Source: Paulinella micropora (taxonomy: Eukaryota > Cercozoa > Imbricatea > Euglyphida > Paulinellidae). Taken from it: a DNA stretch of 64,000 bases. Below the pieces are notes generated by a model, which saw only the letters and a list, made by a program, of their open reading frames with translations, ran no database searches and was not told where the DNA came from. Below are positions 10,762 through 21,081 of the stretch, one piece after another. The position numbers and the translations under genes were made by a program. The DNA is taken from NCBI GenBank assembly GCA_019918135.1, contig WBZZ01005557.1, forward strand, positions 153,501 through 217,500, read 5' to 3'. The first letter of the stretch is position 1. Every line of letters begins with the position of its first letter.

Positions 10762-11259
10762 GTAAATCTGCCTTGGAGTGTTGACTGTGACATATTTGAG
10801 GGAAATCCCGATGAAAAAACCTAGTCACACTTGCTAAGCAGAGTTCCAGCCCAATGGCCTCAAGGCGTTAAACTGTGACGCCAACTCATAACCCTTTGGT
10901 GGTAGATGCTGGGGAGGAGGGTCGTTGCGCGCGTAAAAGATCTTGAACTCCGCATATGCTGGTTGATAGCCCAGGACCCAGCAGACACCAGATTGTTATG
11001 GGTGGGGTTTCGAGGCAGCTCTAGCAACCGCGCTTGGTGTATGCACTTGCACATTCGGTGACGTCTTGCAAGAGGTTGCTGGGACTGCGGAATAACCTCG
11101 GCTTAGTGCAGTCTTGCCCTCAGGAGCTCCATCGGTGGCCCCGATCATCAGGCGAGAGACTGACACGGGGGGGTGGAGGACCTCGAACAAGGGTATTGGA
11201 GGCTTATGTCCGTTGAGGATATGCCATTAGCTGCATCAGTACGCCTCAGATATAGTAAA

Positions 11260-11302
<43 letters not shown>
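10762..11302 (+). mobile_element. Family D copy 4 with ATT tail
   Basis: Full-length copy in direct tandem with copy 3, ending in about 45 bp of ATT repeat. The tail-less junction suggests unequal exchange rather than a fresh insertion. Confidence 0.8.
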
Positions 11303-11306
<4 letters not shown>

Positions 11307-11354
11307 GAGGCACATGTCCAGGATCTGGATCTGATGCTATAGTCTGAGGAAGCC

Positions 11355-11385
<31 letters not shown>

Positions 11386-11386
11386 T
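11303..11386 (+). mobile_element. Family G short repeat copy 1
   Basis: A 50-bp segment starting AATGGAGGCACATGTCCAGG and ending GAGGAAGCC, with its own ATT tail. A second copy is at 12973. Confidence 0.65.
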
Positions 11387-11559
11387 AGGGAGTACATAGG
11401 CCATCGGTCCTTTCCATGGGCTGATTGGTATAAAGCTCCTAGAGTAATGTTCTATGCCGTCACTTCCTTTATTCCACCGATTGGTGTGGAGACTTTCCTT
11501 ATGGAATGGAGGACTGGATGCACATGGCCTTTTGGCTCAGCAATTGGCAGGAGATACAC

Positions 11560-11625
<66 letters not shown>
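11387..11625 (+). mobile_element. Family B copy 7
   Basis: Full body with an ATT tail of about 67 bp. Confidence 0.82.
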
Positions 11626-11626
<1 letters not shown>

Positions 11627-11856
11627 GACACCGTGATAGCCCAGTGGTCAAGTTCTACCATCTGGGCCCTGTCGCCAGTTCGATTCCCGTCGGTGCCACC
11701 AGTATTTTCATTGAACATACCGGTCCGTCTGGAAGTGTTGGAACTGCCCTTGCGGGGGTGTCATTACAGCCTATCGTCAATTCTTCGTACTCCCCTCACG
11801 GGTGAGACGATGGAGGCGCATATGCAGAAATGCATCAGCCATTGACAGAGAAGCAC

Positions 11857-11890
<34 letters not shown>
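11627..11890 (+). mobile_element. SINE family A copy 16
   Basis: Full head; one 34-bp module; ATT tail. Confidence 0.88.
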
Positions 11891-11891
<1 letters not shown>

Positions 11892-12089
11892 GGGAGTACA
11901 TAGGCCATCGGTCCCTTTCCATGGGCTGATTGGTATAAAGCTCCTGGAGAAATGTTCTATGCCGTCACTTCCTTTATTCCACCGATTGGTGTGGAGACTT
12001 TCCTTATGGAATGGAGGACTGGATGCACATGGCCTTTTGGCTCAGCAATTGGCAGACGATACATACATATTATTATTATTATTATTATT
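11891..12089 (+). mobile_element. Family B copy 8
   Basis: Full body with an altered end (GGCAGACGATACATACAT) shared with the inverted copy at 13892, then a short ATT tail. Confidence 0.8.
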
Positions 12090-12351
12090 GGACACCGTGA
12101 TAGCCCAGTGGTCAAGTTCTACCATCTGGGCGCTGTCGCCAGTTCGATTCCCGTCGGTGCCACCAGTATATTTATTCAACATACCGGTCCGTCTGGAAGT
12201 GTTGGAACTGCCCTTGCGGGGGTGTCATTAGAGCCTATCGTCAATTCTTCGTACTCCCCTCACGGGTGAGACGATGGAGGCGCATGTGCAGATTTGCATC
12301 AGCCATTGACAGAGAAGCACTATTATTATAATTATTATTACTATTATTAGT
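12090..12351 (+). mobile_element. SINE family A copy 17
   Basis: Full head; one 34-bp module with small changes; short interrupted ATT tail. Confidence 0.87.
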
Positions 12352-12590
12352 GGCACCGCGATAGCCCAGTGGTTAAGGTCTACCATCTGGGACCTGTCGC
12401 CAGTTCGATTCCCGTCGGTGCCAGTATTTTCAAAGGATATTTTCTTTTGAAGTATTGGTCTGTCTGGAAGGCTTGGAGCTGCCTTGCGGGGGTGTCAGTA
12501 GAGCCTATCGTCAAATCTTCGTACTCCCCTCGCGGGTGAGACGATGGAGGCACATGTGCAGAAATGCATTCGCCATTGACTGAGAAGCAC

Positions 12591-12638
<48 letters not shown>
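12352..12638 (+). mobile_element. SINE family A, subfamily 2, copy 18
   Basis: Head with the perfect GGCACCG/CGGTGCC stem, as in the copy at 1901, and the same flanking ACTATTATTAG. Ends in an ATT tail of about 48 bp. Confidence 0.88.
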
Positions 12639-12639
<1 letters not shown>

Positions 12640-12904
12640 GACACCGTGATAGCCCAGTGGTCAAGTTCTACCATTTGGGCCCTGTCGCCAGTTCGATTCC
12701 CGTCGGTGCCACCAGTATTTTCATTGAACATACCGATCCGTCTGGACCAGTGTTTTCATTGAACATACCGGTCCGTCTGGAAGTGTTGGAACTGTCCTTG
12801 CGGGGGTGTCATTAGAGCCTATCGTCAATTCTTCGTACTCCCCTCACGGGTGAGACGATGGAGGCGCATGTGCAGAAATGCATCAGCCATTGACAGAGAA
12901 GCAC

Positions 12905-12969
<65 letters not shown>

Positions 12970-12972
12970 TTA
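12640..12972 (+). mobile_element. SINE family A copy 19
   Basis: Full head, two 34-bp modules, and an ATT tail of about 68 bp. Confidence 0.88.
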
Positions 12973-13023
12973 ATGGAGGCACATCTCCAGGATCTGGATC
13001 TGATGCTATAGTCTGAGGAAGCC

Positions 13024-13080
<57 letters not shown>

Positions 13081-13087
13081 TATTATT
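12973..13087 (+). mobile_element. Family G short repeat copy 2 with ATT tail
   Basis: Same 50-bp segment as at 11303, followed by about 63 bp of ATT/ACT repeat. Marks the right edge of the SINE nest. Confidence 0.65.
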
Positions 13088-13621
13088 TTGTGAAGAGGTT
13101 GCCTATGAGTTGGTCTTCTACGTGCGGCCTTGGTGCGCGCTCCTGTGGATCCATGGTTCGCTCTTGTTCCTGCAAACACCATTTTACAGGCGTTTACTCT
13201 TACGATTGCTTCGACAATTATATTTAAATTTATGCGCACGCCTGCCACTCAACTCCTTTGTAGGCCAATTGCTTACACATCTTGCTTTACGGAACAGGTT
13301 CAAGGTTGGCAATGAACGTTTCTCCGTGTAAATATGAAGTCTGAGATTTAGGCGACTACAACTCGAAACACTGTCTCTTTCCCCAACCCCGAAACCAAAA
13401 GGAACAAAGGAAGGAAACACCAGCAGAAACTAAAGAAATGGAGTGCGAAAAGGAGCAATAGGGATTAGAGGTAGACAGGTAGCGGTATAGAGTCTTTTTA
13501 GACATTTCCAAATTTGTTTTCAACTTTTTTTTGTTTTTTTTTGTTTGGGAAGTGGTGTATGTGTATTTTGTATTTTACACATCCATTCTACGCACTCTTA
13601 TGAACTTTCTGCCCTCGGTGG
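13088..13621. other. No confident gene
   Basis: Mixed-composition sequence between the SINE nest and the deubiquitinase gene. Short frames occur on both strands (for example 13110-13331 plus) but have no recognisable motif. It could hold the 3' UTR of the minus-strand gene ending at 13622. Confidence 0.5.
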
Positions 13622-13790
13622 TCATATGTCGATTCTTACATGGCAGCGCATGTGTGTAAAAACGGACGACATGAATAGGCGGACCTGTCTTTGTGCGGCC
13701 TGTACAGTTGCGGTATGCGGTTCACTGCACATAATGCAACGGTCCTCTGAGGCCGCGTTGCCGTAGCTGCAAACAAGAAAACACATTCCA

Positions 13791-13831
<41 letters not shown>

Positions 13832-14059
13832 AATATTATATATATGTATATATATGTATATATATGTATGTATGTGTATGTATGTGTATGTATCGTCTGC
13901 CAATTGCTGAGCCAAAAGGCCATGTGCATCCAGTCCTCCATTCCATAAGGAAAGTCTCCACACCAATCGGTGGAATAAAGGAAGTGACGGCATAGAACAT
14001 TTCTCTAGGAGCTTTATACCAATCAGCCCATGGAAAGGGACCGATGGCCTATGTACTCC

Positions 14060-14105
<46 letters not shown>

Positions 14106-16432
14106 TTTTAAGGAATCATGGGAGAGGGCTAAAGATGATTTGCGCTGCATGTTTGACATACGTGCAGACGGAGCAGTGCCAAAGGCCTGCGGAGCGCTCT
14201 TGTTCTTGTGCTGCCAGGGCCGCCGCAACGGCCGCATCAGAGTCGGAGTCCGCAGCAGACATAGCCGCAGTGGCAGCAGCAGTGGACAGAGGAGTAGAAG
14301 AAGAGGACGACATTACCGGACTGGAGGCAGTCCCAAAAGCCGGAGAAGACAAAGCTGAGTTAGTTGTCCGTTTGGTCTGGCAAGTGTTGCAGTTGTCAGC
14401 TGTTGCGACGTTCGACATGGTGCCTGCAGGACAGAGACAACGTTTAAGTCGTATGCAGCTCATGCATATGTGATATGTACAAGCCTGGCAGGTCCATTCC
14501 ATGCTCTTGTCTGTGGAGTTGTTTTGGGCCGTCCTTACTCCCAACGGTTTGTTTTGGGGAGCTCCTAACAAGGCATGCAATTTGTTTGGATTTGACATCG
14601 ACATGAAGACCATGCCGCCACTCAGTTAGCTTGCATTCGCCTTTGGCTGCAGCAGCCTGGTGGAGGGACAGAACCAAAGCCCGCGCTTTGTTCAAGGCCG
14701 GGTGATCTTTCACCGAGAACTCTACCACCTCCCCACCCTCCGTCGGTCGCCACCTAGGTCAACACAGCACATCATGCAGTCCACGCACTTCCTTGTACAG
14801 GCAAAAGGTTGCCTGCCGTCATGTTTGTAATTTGTGGGAGTGAGAGGTTACAGAGGTTACGTGATAGCGTCGTAGTGGTCGCCGGTGTAGACCAGAAAGA
14901 CGCGCTTTTTTAGATCCCTATCTACGCCGTACATGTCCTGGCGGAGGTGATGGAAGTCGAAGCAAACCACCTAAGAGTACTGGAGCTCCGCACTAATCTA
15001 TGGGGGCGCTGAAATACCTCGACTTGAAAGAGCTGTGAAAAGATGGCTAATTCGATGGCACCTCCCCAGGAAGAAGGATCCACGATCGTCTGACGGTACA
15101 CATGGTTCGGGGAGCCCAAGAAAGTCGTGTTGTACTCGTCCTGCACAAATTTGAATGGTGTTAGAAATATTGATGATAGAACCACTTGAGGCCAGAGATG
15201 TTGATGAGGGAACCACTCGAGGCTTCACACTCCTCAAAGGGGAACAACTTGATGCTTGACAATCCTCATACATGCTGGTAAACAATTGAGGCCAACTCAC
15301 TTAATGGCTCTGCAATGAGAAACAGATATAATGCAGTTATAATATTGTTTTCTATAGCAAAAGATCTCAACTTAGTAGCATTCTCTGAGGTGACAAAACA
15401 TAGGTCTTCACGTGACCTTCGAAAGAAAACATAAAAAAATATCGCGTGATTTTGAAACAAGGAAGGCAAGCGTTGAATAACTTTGCAACTAGCTTTCGCA
15501 GCCAATATAGAGCGCAAGTGGCTCCCAACAGTGCTCTCAAATTTTCAGGAGGGATGAAAATGGTTGAAATTACCACCTTTTCACTTACATCTATGTCTTC
15601 GAGGCGAGCAACATCGACGGACAATTTGACAATCAAACATATTTGGGCTAATACGACAAACAAAAAAAATTATCTGCGTGAAGTTACACTGAAACCACTA
15701 TAGAAATTACTATATTGCTTGCAAGAATTACGTATGTATATATGTATGCATGTAGGTAGGTAGGTACAAGATGCATAGGTAAATGGATCCGTGCAGGTAT
15801 GATATCGAACGTAATTTTAGAACATAACAGAGGCTGCGAACAGCAAATAACAGGTCAGGAGCAGGGACTTGAAAACACTTTTACCCAACGTGAGCAGCAT
15901 ATGAAATGGATGAAGAAAATTTCGTGCAAAAAGTACCGACCGGTTGCGACTCCACGATGTTGTAAACCAACTGTCTCATCTCAGATGCCGTCGAGCTACT
16001 TGGCTGTTTTTTCCCTTGGCAGACGTATGCAATTGCATGAAACAAGCAAGAGTTATCCCTGGGCATCTCACGGCGCGCCTGGAGAAAGGTTAGGATCAGT
16101 TCCGAGGAAAGTGCACAAATAAAATACCATATGTCCGGAATTAATGGTGGGAGGGTAGTCCCAGCCTTTGCCTTCTGTGACGGATGCAGGCGTCTCGGCC
16201 ACTTTGATCGCATCTTTGACCAGAACCGTCTCACCACGTCGCACACCCACCTAGAGACAGCAACTTGTGACTCACACGCACTCACAGTTTGGTGGATCAA
16301 TTAGGGATGTGTTTGAGCATGGGATACGTCTGCAAGGGTAGCGTTGGGTCCGTTGGGCGAGATCAAAGTGGGAGGAAACCCCACTGAGAGATGAAGTTGA
16401 GCTTCTGACAATCCCGTCTTCTCAGCCACCAG
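13622..16432 (-). CDS. OTU1: OTU1/YOD1-like deubiquitinase with two RanBP2-type zinc fingers (spliced; first exon not found)
   Basis: Likely ubiquitin-specific cysteine protease of the OTU1/YOD1 family. Exons on the minus strand: 16328-16432, 16128-16250, 15941-16078, 15018-15140, 14861-14970, 14611-14753, 14481-14564, 14162-14423, 13622-13766. All junctions are GT-AG and the reading phase carries through every one. The first two exons give a UBX-like domain (VGFPP..., then VGVRRGETVLV). The OTU core follows: DNSCLF holds the catalytic Asp/Cys, WGGAIEL is the conserved strand, and YTGDHYDAI gives the catalytic His. Usual OTU1 proteins end in a C2H2 finger; here two fingers of form W-x-C-x2-C-x3-N-x6-C-x2-C occur, each assembled across an intron. 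Family partners are Cdc48/p97, inferred from the family only. The start exon is missing, so the N-terminus is incomplete; the 46-nt intron at 14565-14610 and the donor at 15940 are the least certain. Confidence 0.85.
13767..14161 (-). other. Intron of the OTU1-like gene, enlarged by repeats
   Basis: Donor GTATGT at 14161 and acceptor TTTGCAG at 13767 on the minus strand join WHCSVCT to YGNAASEDRC in frame, completing the second RanBP2 finger. The intron holds a poly-T run, a TATG/TATA tract, a family B SINE and an AT repeat. At 395 nt it is much longer than most of the gene's other introns. Confidence 0.75.
13892..14061 (-). mobile_element. Family B repeat inserted in the OTU1-like gene
   Basis: Reverse complement of the family B body, closest to the copy at 11891 (shares CAGACGATAC end). 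Flanked by TATG-type repeat on the left and (AT)n on the right instead of pure ATT. It lies in the same transcriptional sense as the host gene (both minus). Confidence 0.8.
15141..15940 (-). other. Long intron of the OTU1-like gene
   Basis: Joins ...NIVESQP to DEYNTTFLG... with no phase change. The 800 nt contain small frames on both strands without recognisable domains and a weak direct repeat near 15165-15225 (GATGATAGAACCACTTGAGG and a variant). The donor (GTCGGT) is weak; an alternative GTACTT donor 4 nt downstream would break the frame. Confidence 0.55.
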
Positions 16433-17395
16433 CTACACATACAGAGCCGCCCCATCAGTTTGCAAGCATTTGGAAATTCACTTTTCTGGTTTTGTTATCT
16501 AATAAAAGAGAAGAAGATTGCATTTACGCATCATGAGAAGTTTGTCGACGCAAATGGAGGTCTTGAAGAGCCAGTTGAGGGAGCAACACAGATTCAGGAA
16601 ATCGATGATATTTTATTCTGCTGGAAGTAACTTTACTTGATTTGCTCCTGGAAATCTAATATGATTGACTACTCTACTTAATCATCATTAAAATATTTAT
16701 TTACTTACATCAAACGATGATTTTTTTTTTTCATTTCAACATGCAAAACTTGGTTTTGATTTTTGTGGCTTAACATTGAGATATTCGTTTACTTCCACTC
16801 ATACACGTGCCTCTCGTACATTTCTGTTGTTTTTAACCACTAACCAGCTTTTTTACTTCAAGTTATTTCATTACTTATTTCTCTTGCGAACGCATTACAT
16901 GTGAAATAAGTGAAAAAAGAACTGCCTCCCCCCACCCCAACTATCCCTCCCTCGCCCTGTTCCCCTTCTTCCACTGGGCACAAAAAAATTGAGTTCAAAA
17001 AGGCGAGAAAACGTAGAAAAGTGGATAAATTTCGAGTCCTGGCAGGAAAAATCCAAAAAAATCGAATCACCCTCTCTGGAGAATGAATCACTCTTTTCAA
17101 AATTTTCATATTCGAAAATAAATAAACCCAATTCCTGGGAATTTCGAGATTTTCCTCATTTCTAAAAGTTTTTCTCCACGGTGGCAAATTGTGCTTTCGC
17201 AGAGAAATATCTTAACCTCCCTTTGCCCCCGCCCCAGGGAAAATTTTTCGAAATTTGGGTAATTTTCGAAGTCTCCTGGTGGAAAAATCCCCAGAAACCG
17301 CTAAATTGGCTTCTCCAGAGATGGAACATAGTTTTTTGACGTGTTTATAGCCAATATATGTATTACTTTTTGACATGTATTACTTTCTGGATTGA
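16433..17395. other. No confident gene; probable upstream region of OTU1-like gene
   Basis: AT-rich sequence with short poly-purine/pyrimidine stretches. The missing first exon of the minus-strand gene should lie here. Two diverged copies of a motif around CCTGG.GGAAAAATCC occur near 17037 and 17275, suggesting an old repeat. Confidence 0.45.
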
Positions 17396-17955
17396 CTGAT
17401 TGATTGATTCATTCATTCATTCATTCGTTTGTTCATTCATTGACGGGTGTATGTATGTATGTATGTTGTGTATGTATGAATGTATGTATAATGAGACTTG
17501 TATGCCTACGTACGTACATACTCACGTACGTAGATACGTACATACGTACGTACGTGCGTATAAGTATGTATGTGTATGTGTGTATGTATGTATGTATGTA
17601 TGTATATGTTTCTGTATGTTTGCACATGTATGTTATGTAATGTTATTTATGTTATGTATGTACATTATGTATGTATGTATGTATGTATGTATGTATGTAT
17701 GTATATGTACACATATGTATGTATGTATGCATGTATGTCTGTATGTATGTATGTATGTATGTTATTTATATATATATATGCATGTATGTATGTATGTGTA
17801 TGTGTATGCATGTACATATGTATGTATGTATGCATATATGTATGTATGCATGTATGTATGTATGATGTTGCTATGTATGTATGTATGTATGTATGTATGT
17901 ATGTATATGTATGTATGTATATGTATGTATGTATATGTATGTATATGTATGTATG

Positions 17956-17988
<33 letters not shown>

Positions 17989-18185
17989 TGTAATGTAATG
18001 TAATGCAACGTAATGTAATGTAATGTAATGTAATGCAATGCAATGTAATGCAATGTAATGTAATGTAATGTAATGTAATGCAATGTAATGCAATGTAATG
18101 TAATGTAATGTGAGGTGAGGTGAGGTGAGGTGAGGTGAGGTGATGTGAGGTGATGTAATGTAATGTAGTGTAATGTAATGTATGT
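17396..18185 (+). repeat. Compound microsatellite: TGAT/ATTC, (GTAT)n, (TAATG)n, (TGAGG)n
   Basis: Short TGAT and ATTC runs lead into about 540 bp of GTAT/TATG tetranucleotides, then about 120 bp of TAATG pentamers with TGCAATG variants, then TGAGG pentamers and back to TAATG. Long open frames here on both strands are only the translation of the repeat. Confidence 0.95.
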
Positions 18186-18345
18186 ACATACATATGTACA
18201 TATGTACGTATGGATGGATAGATGGATGGATGGATGGTGGAGGGACCAAGGAACGGATGGTTTGGCACTAAGTGATTGATCATTGATTCCTTGGTTGGTT
18301 GGTTGGTTGGTGGGTTGGTTGGTTGGTTGGTTTTGGTTGCTTGTG
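18186..18345 (+). repeat. GGAT and (TTGG)n simple repeats
   Basis: A GGATG[G/A] run near 18210-18240 and a TTGG run at about 18290-18340, continuing the simple-sequence block. Confidence 0.85.
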
Positions 18346-19120
18346 GTTGGTAGGTTCGTTGGTTGATTTGATCGCTGAATAATTGGATAGCTTGATTTCT
18401 GATCAAATGATGACATGGATGGATTGGATTGATTTTTATATAAACCCAGCGCGCACATAAAATCAGCAAGCAACTCAAGCAATTTAACACTGTAGTACCC
18501 TGGAGAAGGTCGTATAGAGCATGGTGGGTTGTAGTTGATCGAGAACATATCTTTTCCCCGTATCACCTGTACCATTTTGACATTAGACAAGCAAGATGAA
18601 GGAGAAGGAGAAGGAGAGACTCTTGAGTTGCACTTTGAACATTCCCGCTCGGAGGCAAGGCAAATCTTTCGTGTATTATCCTCCCAAGACCCAAAATTCG
18701 TGGAGTAGGTCAACTTGTGAGGCAATGATTTCGTTGACTATTTCTGATCATTCCGTGAAATTTTGCGACAGGGTTTGTTTTTCCTTTACGGTAGAATTGC
18801 CACTTTAGTGCCACTTAGTGGCTTATTCTACCCGACTTTTCTTCGCGCCACAAACTTACCCGCACAAATCTGGCGGGGTGGCAGCAGGCCATTTTTTTCA
18901 CTGGCCGGCCGGTCCATAACATAAGGTTTGTCAAAGAATTCTCTACCTCTAGATACTCTACTCCACTCTACTCTACTCTACTCGTTCTGCAAATTGTACT
19001 CCTCTCCTCTTTGTGTAATTTAATAAGAAACAAATTAATTGTACAGAAGTAAGTGTAAAGAACCTAGTCAAACCGAGAAACTGCTCTCCTCTATTCTACT
19101 CTCTACTCTACTCTCTACTG
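18346..19120. other. No confident gene
   Basis: The minus strand is open from 18725 to the microsatellite, with a plausible stretch (SVKLLELLADFMCALG), but no domain is recognisable and it runs into repeat. Ends with TCTAC pentamers near 18960-18985. Confidence 0.4.
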
Positions 19121-19190
19121 TTACTCTTACTCTTACTCTTACTCTTACTCTTACTCTTACTCTTACTCTTACTCTTACTCTTACTCTTAC
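19121..19190 (+). repeat. (TTACTC)n hexanucleotide array
   Basis: About twelve TTACTC units. This is not a known telomere motif and is internal. Confidence 0.95.
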
Positions 19191-19199
19191 TAGTATTAT

Positions 19200-19220
19200 A
19201 GTGTGCCACTTCGGCACACT
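19200..19220. other. Short perfect hairpin
   Basis: AGTGTGCC and GGCACACT pair perfectly across a 5-nt loop, followed by TTTTT. A possible RNA hairpin or RNA polymerase III style end; no gene is attached to it. Confidence 0.35.
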
Positions 19221-19655
19221 TTTTCAGTGCAGTTTCTATACAGAAACCACACTAAGAGCCGTTATTCATTATTTCGTCTTCCTATTTATAACAAATACAG
19301 ACAAACAAAAGAAAGAAAAACTGCTACCTGTAAATAATTATTATTAAATTACATTTTTGAATTCTTTTCCAGTATTCTTAGCATACCACACACAAACAAA
19401 TATAGTAGAAAAATTTATTTGAAATGAAGAGGGCTTTTGCCTAATTTTTTTTAAAATTGAATGCGCACTAGTTTATACTCCTATACGCAAAAGTAGTTAG
19501 TGGTCATGATCACTCTTTTACAAATCTAAATTATTTCTTACATTTGCCAACAAATCATTTTGACTTTCAACCCTCATTAAATTGCTTTCATTTTGTTTGT
19601 CGTAAGCAATGTATTTTATGAGGGATTTATTGAATGTAAGCACCTCTATATCAAT

Positions 19656-20047
19656 TCAGTCAAAAATTTTATTCTGAATCTCAAATCCAAATTCTTTTCT
19701 ATTTTCTTTCCTCCAACTATAAAATAATTTCAGTTCTTTTTCTTTTTTTACCTGCTTAAGTCTTGTCTTTTGTCGTGCAAATCTGTCAATTTCAATGTTG
19801 TTGCTCTCTTTGTCAAGTCTTTTTAGCATAATATCAATGGCTGACAACTTTACCAAGTCTTGTTGTTTTTTTCAATTAACAAATCAATTTCACTGTCAAT
19901 TTTATTTACTCTTTCTTGGCTCATTATTTTGTCTTTCTTCAGTTGGTCTCTCCCTCGTCTATTTGTCTCATAAATCTCTAGCCAATCCTCCTTCGTCCTG
20001 TCTCCTTTCGTGATAAGACTTTCACTCATTATCAAATTCTGCACCAC
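19656..20047 (-). pseudogene. AT-rich coiled-coil protein, one frameshift
   Basis: Two overlapping minus-strand frames (20047-19850 and 19856-19656) read as one protein of about 130 residues if a single frameshift near 19853 is allowed. The product is rich in Lys, Glu and Arg, with helix-favouring heptads (for example KSxxLxxLxKE-type spacing), and looks coiled-coil. There is no signal peptide or membrane segment. Its low GC and Lys/Asn/Ile-rich codon use resemble the virus-like cluster at 31.5-37.7 kb more than the flanking host exons. I do not recognise a family. It may be a remnant of the same or another AT-rich mobile element. Confidence 0.45.
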
Positions 20048-20343
20048 TGCACCAACGCACTAGTGCGCTGGGGTCGTGGCGTGGGTAAGAAAAAAATATT
20101 TTTGAAAAATTCCAAAATTTCATTATCTATTACCAATTTGTCCTGCCAGCCTCATTTTTTCCACTTTTTTCCAGTCTGGATTTTTCTCGAGAAAATTCCT
20201 CGTTTGCTGACACAAAAATTGTATTTTTATCGCAATTGAGTAAAATGTTTTTCCTCGTGCTTTTTCGTTCTGCGACTTTTTCAGAATTCCAAAAGTGGCT
20301 AAGACAAGAAGTCCAAACCCTTGCTGTTTTTGTGTGCTGCAGG

Positions 20344-20816
20344 ATGTCGGACAACGAGCATGAAGAGGAGCGACACGACGACCCAGAGCAGGAAGAGCAT
20401 GAAAATGAGGTAGTTTAGTTCCTATTTGTTTTATGTGTATGAGGTTTTCTTGTATAGGGTGCTATGGCCCTGCTGGAGGCACAGCAAGAAGCACAGGACG
20501 CACGCGATGCACGTGTTCTGGTAATAAGTTTTTTTTTCTTTCCTTTATGTGTGTGTATGTGTAGCAAACAGATGAAAAAAAGACACCAGACCAATCAGTT
20601 GCGGTAATCATTTTTTTCTGTTGTTTGGTTTTCATTGTATACCGAATTAGGGAATCACTGATAGTGTAAGTAATGTATCACTTGAGCAACCTGATTGAAA
20701 TGGACCTAGAGGCAGTAGAAAAAAGGGGCGAAAAAAGGTGGTAGACCAGAGGGTAGCCGTAACGTTGTTATCAGAATTAGTGATGTTCATGTCGTAATTA
20801 ACAAGGAGGCTGGCGA
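20344..20816 (+). pseudogene. Small-exon host gene, 5' part, broken by the gypsy element
   Basis: Proposed exons: 20344-20409 (ATG start, acid-rich MSDNEHEEERHDDPEQ), 20458-20520, 20565-20603, 20651-20665, 20719-20816. The four introns are 48, 44, 47 and 53 nt, all GT...AG, and all exon joins are phase 0. The last exon begins with a basic KKGAKKGGRPEGSR stretch resembling an AT-hook and then runs into the gypsy LTR in the middle of a codon. The frame resumes exactly at 31216 once the element and one copy of the GCGA duplication are removed. Function unknown: an acidic N-terminus followed by a basic GRP motif would fit a nuclear or DNA-binding protein, but that is inference. The gene is presumably inactive in this allele. 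Confidence 0.65.
20813..20816 (+). other. Target site duplication of the gypsy element, left copy (GCGA)
   Basis: GCGA directly before the 5' LTR matches GCGA directly after the 3' LTR (31212-31215). Confidence 0.8.
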
Positions 20817-21062
20817 TGTAGGCATCACCCCCGGATAGCCGGTAAAAAGTACCATTTTTCTGGTGTCAGGTGCACCTAGTTTTTTTCCATTATTTTCAAT
20901 ATCGTTTGGCCGGATTTGACCTAATGTCATTTTAACCTTGGTCTGTTGCAGTTTTCTTTTCGGCTTCACTGAGCTAATATAACGAGACATCATTCTCTTT
21001 TGGGGATTTGTGTCTGGTTGTATTACAGACTTTTTATTGAGCTATCTTCGGGGATTGTAACA
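20817..21062 (+). repeat. Gypsy 5' LTR
   Basis: Begins TGTAGGCATCACC and ends GGGATTGTAACA. Compared with the 3' LTR it has five substitutions and a one-base indel. Confidence 0.95.
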
Positions 21063-21063
21063 T

Positions 21064-21081
21064 TGGAGTTACCAGCACAAG
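21064..21081 (+). promoter_or_regulatory. Candidate primer-binding site of the gypsy element
   Basis: TGGAGTTACCAGCA starts two bases after the 5' LTR; TGG is the complement of a tRNA CCA end. I did not match the tRNA. Confidence 0.5.

Noticed and set aside
1-13087. Repeated frames encoding MFNENTGGTDGNR... and poly-Ile, poly-Asn, poly-Tyr runs
   Set aside because: These are the minus strand of the SINE body and the ATT tail read in three frames; no selection for coding is visible and truncated copies break them.
1-13087. CRISPR-like array (repeats with regular spacers)
   Set aside because: Units are about 170-500 bp with microsatellite spacers; no short direct repeats with unique spacers and no cas genes.
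17400-18725. Long open frames on both strands rich in Tyr/Cys/Met/Val or Thr/His/Ile
   Set aside because: They are translations of the GTAT and TAATG microsatellites; frame and composition follow the repeat exactly.
19121-19190. TTACTC array as a telomere remnant
   Set aside because: Not a known telomere unit, short, and surrounded by other simple TCTAC repeats.
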